From Gemmataceae bacterium (GTDB lineage: Bacteria; Planctomycetota; Planctomycetia; Gemmatales; Gemmataceae): a stretch of DNA of 8,258 nt. A program made the translations under genes and the position numbers. The first letter of the stretch is position 1. Every line of letters begins with the position of its first letter. The DNA lies in the NCBI GenBank assembly GCA_025056835.1, contig JANWVS010000066.1, positions 1 to 8,258 of the forward strand, given 5' to 3'. The notes under the pieces were generated by a model, which did no database searches, was not told the DNA's origin, and saw only the letters and a program-made list of their open reading frames with translations. Of this stretch, positions 6,572 to 8,258 are shown in pieces.

Positions 6572-8107
6572 ATGCCCCAACCGCTTCGCCACGTGTCCGC
6601 CGCGAGCGTCATCACCGGCTGGGATTTCAGCACGAGCGGCGTGAAATGCCTCGCTTTCGATATCGACGGCAACACGCTCGCCAAGGTCTTGCTGCCTACC
6701 GATCTTTGGACCAAAGGCGGCGTGTCCGAGCTGAACTTGCTCCAGCTCGAGGGCCAAGCCCGTGCCAGCGTTCGGGCCATGGCCAGCCGTTTGCGGTCCC
6801 TCGGCAAGCTGTCGGATTGGGTCGCCGGCGGCATTTCGGCGACGCACCACACGGCTGGCCGCATCGACGCCGACCGCAATCAAGTTCGCCGCGCGATTTG
6901 CTGGAACGACCAAAGCCTTGCCAAGTACCACCAAATTGGCCTCCAGCGGCTGGGTGGTCAGAAAAAGGTCCGGGAATTGATCGGCGGGCCTTGGGCGGTT
7001 CGCTACAGCCTTTCGCACTTGGTCAAAGACGAAGCAACTCTGGCCGTTGACGACTGGCGGCGGACGCGCTGGATACTGCCGCACGGCTCTCTCGCTGCCG
7101 GTTTTCTGACAGGCCGCTTCGACGTGTGCAGCATTTCCTCGGCGGCGTCGACCGGTATTCTCGACCTGCGGTCGGGCCAATGGCAACCAGCGATGTTGGC
7201 CGCGATTGCTAACGAAGAACTACGCGATCTGGCCCGCCGACAATTGCCCGCGATCATCGACCATTTCGAGCCGATCGGACCGTTATCCGAATCGGTGGCC
7301 CTCGATGCCGGTCTCGACCAGGCAACCCGACCACTGGTGTTCCCGACCTCCGACGACCAGCAAGCCGGCCTCGTCGGAGGCGGCGCCGTTGACGCCGGTC
7401 AAATGGCGATCATTCTAGGCAGCTCGGCCGTGGTCAATTCCTCGTCGAGTCAGTTGCCGAAGACCGACCATCTCGACGCCATGCGCCTCAACTGGGGCCC
7501 CTACCTCTGGATGCGCTGCTACACCAACGGCGCCCAGTTCGTCAACAAGGTCGTCGGCAACAAGCCGAATTGGGAAAAACTCGAAGCACAAGCCCGGGCC
7601 GTGCCGGCGGGGTGCGGCGGGGTGAGCGTGTTGCCCTTTGTCTATTCCGAACCTTCCTTGGGCGTGACCGAACGGCGGTTCCGCTGGCGGCCGCGCCGGC
7701 CGTCCGCTCCGGGCGTCAAGGCGCGGGCCGCCTTGGAGGCATTGGCTTACCTCATTGCCTTGGGCGTTCGCCAGCATCAAGCGGCCGGGCAAAAATTGAA
7801 GCGCATTACCGTTTCCGGCGGAATCGCCCGCAACGCCCTCATGTGCGAAATCCTCGCGACGGTCCTGCAACAGCCGTTGTATCTGCTCCGATCCGATGAA
7901 GGGCCGGCGTTGGGTGCCGCCGTCACGGCCCTGGCCGCGCTGGAGAACCACCGCCGCAAACTTCGGGGCGAATCTGCCGACTATACCGTGGCTGATGCCG
8001 TCGCCCAAATGGTCAAGTTTCGCGACGAACCCGTGCAACCAAATCCGGCCTGGCGGAAGGCCTACATCCAGGGTTTGCGGGATTTCGAGAAGGCAATCAA
8101 GGGCTAG
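6572..8107 (+). CDS. FGGY-family carbohydrate kinase, xylulokinase-like
   Basis: A 511-residue cytoplasmic sugar kinase, normal length for FGGY enzymes, which transfer the ATP gamma-phosphate to a sugar or polyol. The first actin-like domain opens with the phosphate-binding motif GWDFSTSGVK (16-25, D18) and has ICWNDQ (109-114), close to the xylulokinase ILWNDQR motif. The second domain has TSDDQQAG (259-266), where D262 aligns with the catalytic Asp of xylulokinase GGDN. It also has the phosphate-2 region (AIILGSSAVV), the adenosine motif ITVSGGIARNALMCEI (G416-G417) and the C-terminal EGPALGAAVTAL helix. In xylulokinase, the sugar contact segment is MHG-like; here the matching place reads ATHHTAGR (H92, H93), so D-xylulose is not assured as substrate. 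The ATG at 6572 lacks a clear ribosome binding site; a GTG at 6593 is an alternative that would remove only seven residues ahead of the fold. It is transcribed away from the helicase gene and followed by its own terminator. Family certain, substrate open. Confidence 0.92.
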   Translation: MPQPLRHVSAASVITGWDFSTSGVKCLAFDIDGNTLAKVLLPTDLWTKGGVSELNLLQLEGQARASVRAMASRLRSLGKLSDWVAGGISATHHTAGRIDADRNQVRRAICWNDQSLAKYHQIGLQRLGGQKKVRELIGGPWAVRYSLSHLVKDEATLAVDDWRRTRWILPHGSLAAGFLTGRFDVCSISSAASTGILDLRSGQWQPAMLAAIANEELRDLARRQLPAIIDHFEPIGPLSESVALDAGLDQATRPLVFPTSDDQQAGLVGGGAVDAGQMAIILGSSAVVNSSSSQLPKTDHLDAMRLNWGPYLWMRCYTNGAQFVNKVVGNKPNWEKLEAQARAVPAGCGGVSVLPFVYSEPSLGVTERRFRWRPRRPSAPGVKARAALEALAYLIALGVRQHQAAGQKLKRITVSGGIARNALMCEILATVLQQPLYLLRSDEGPALGAAVTALAALENHRRKLRGESADYTVADAVAQMVKFRDEPVQPNPAWRKAYIQGLRDFEKAIKG

Positions 8108-8109
8108 GG

Positions 8110-8122
8110 CCGGCGCCGCCGG
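8110..8122 (+). other. Short GC hairpin just after the kinase stop codon
   Basis: CCGGC (8110-8114) pairs with GCCGG (8118-8122) around a three-base loop, starting three bases after the stop codon. No T run follows, so it is probably not a terminator by itself. It may protect the mRNA 3' end or be chance. Confidence 0.3.
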
Positions 8123-8157
8123 TACAACTCGAACACCTTACCAATCTTCCGCAGCGG

Positions 8158-8189
8158 GATTCGAGCCAGAGGCTTGAATTAAATTTTTT
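8158..8189 (+). terminator. Rho-independent terminator of the FGGY kinase gene
   Basis: ATTCGAGCC (8159-8167) pairs with GGCTTGAAT (8171-8179) around a three-base AGA loop. This gives nine pairs including one G-T wobble, and a tenth wobble pair (8158 with 8180) is possible. After AAA comes a run of six T (8184-8189). The stem, tight loop and T run on the plus strand fit an intrinsic terminator about 50 bases past the kinase stop. The three A bases between stem and T run are slightly unusual. The minus strand shows no T run after the stem, so it acts rightward only. Confidence 0.65.
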
Positions 8190-8213
8190 CACTGAAGTTT
8201 CGGCGTACTCTTG

Positions 8214-8258
8214 AAAGGGGCACGTGGATTTGGCGGCAACGCTCATGACGTCTCTTCA
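8214..8258 (+). other. Possible start of a further gene at the right edge
   Basis: After the AT-rich stretch near 8177-8200, AAAGGGG (8214-8220) resembles a ribosome binding site. One open frame downstream offers GTG (8224), TTG (8230) and ATG (8245) starts in the same register, reading VDLAATLMTSL before the window ends. TTG at 8230 has the best spacing; ATG at 8245 is too far. Only about 11 codons are visible, so no product can be named and the call may be wrong. Confidence 0.22.

Noticed and set aside
8150..8175. tRNA-like T-arm reading GGGATTCGAGCC
   Set aside because: No acceptor, D or anticodon arms can be built around it on either strand; the bases are better explained by the terminator stem.
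8217..8234. Sigma-54-like promoter (GGGCACG then TTTGG)
   Set aside because: The -24 half matches, but the -12 half lacks the required GC at the right spacing (T-G instead of G-C), so it fails the core rule.

Overview
This is a GC-rich bacterial window with four recognisable genes. Two housekeeping-type genes point right at the left end, one very large gene points left in the middle, and a sugar kinase points right at the right end. The high GC content by eye, the FGGY kinase, the giant DUF4011-type helicase and the hpt-glycosyltransferase pair suggest a free-living environmental bacterium. Planctomycetota is my best guess, but this is inference from gene style only and nothing in the window proves it.

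Layout. Bases 1-242 are the 3' end of a hypoxanthine phosphoribosyltransferase gene (hpt). After 45 bases holding a GC-rich hairpin and a strong ribosome binding site, a GT4-like glycosyltransferase gene follows (288-1343) and is probably cotranscribed with hpt. Ten bases later it meets, tail to tail, a 1705-codon gene on the minus strand (1354-6471). That gene encodes an N-terminal DUF4011 domain, a split superfamily 1 helicase core and a C-terminal Vsr/DUF559-like nuclease domain. A 100-base divergent spacer (6472-6571) carries overlapping -10-like hexamers for both directions. An FGGY-family carbohydrate kinase gene (6572-8107) follows, then a convincing rho-independent terminator (8158-8189) and an AT-rich leader that may belong to a gene starting at the right edge.

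How the parts relate. The left pair and the kinase look like ordinary chromosomal metabolism: purine salvage, glycan transfer and sugar phosphorylation. The large gene stands alone in the opposite orientation, and I see no transposase, integrase, terminal repeats or obvious base-composition break around it. Its order of domains (DUF4011, helicase, Vsr-like nuclease) fits a single-protein nucleic-acid-targeting defence factor, and as far as I recall it matches the architecture described as Hhe. It is the most interesting item in the window, but it belongs to a known family and is not clearly a new system. The other notable oddity is that the glycosyltransferase lacks several residues that active GT4 enzymes normally need. 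No RNA genes, CRISPR arrays or mobile elements were found.
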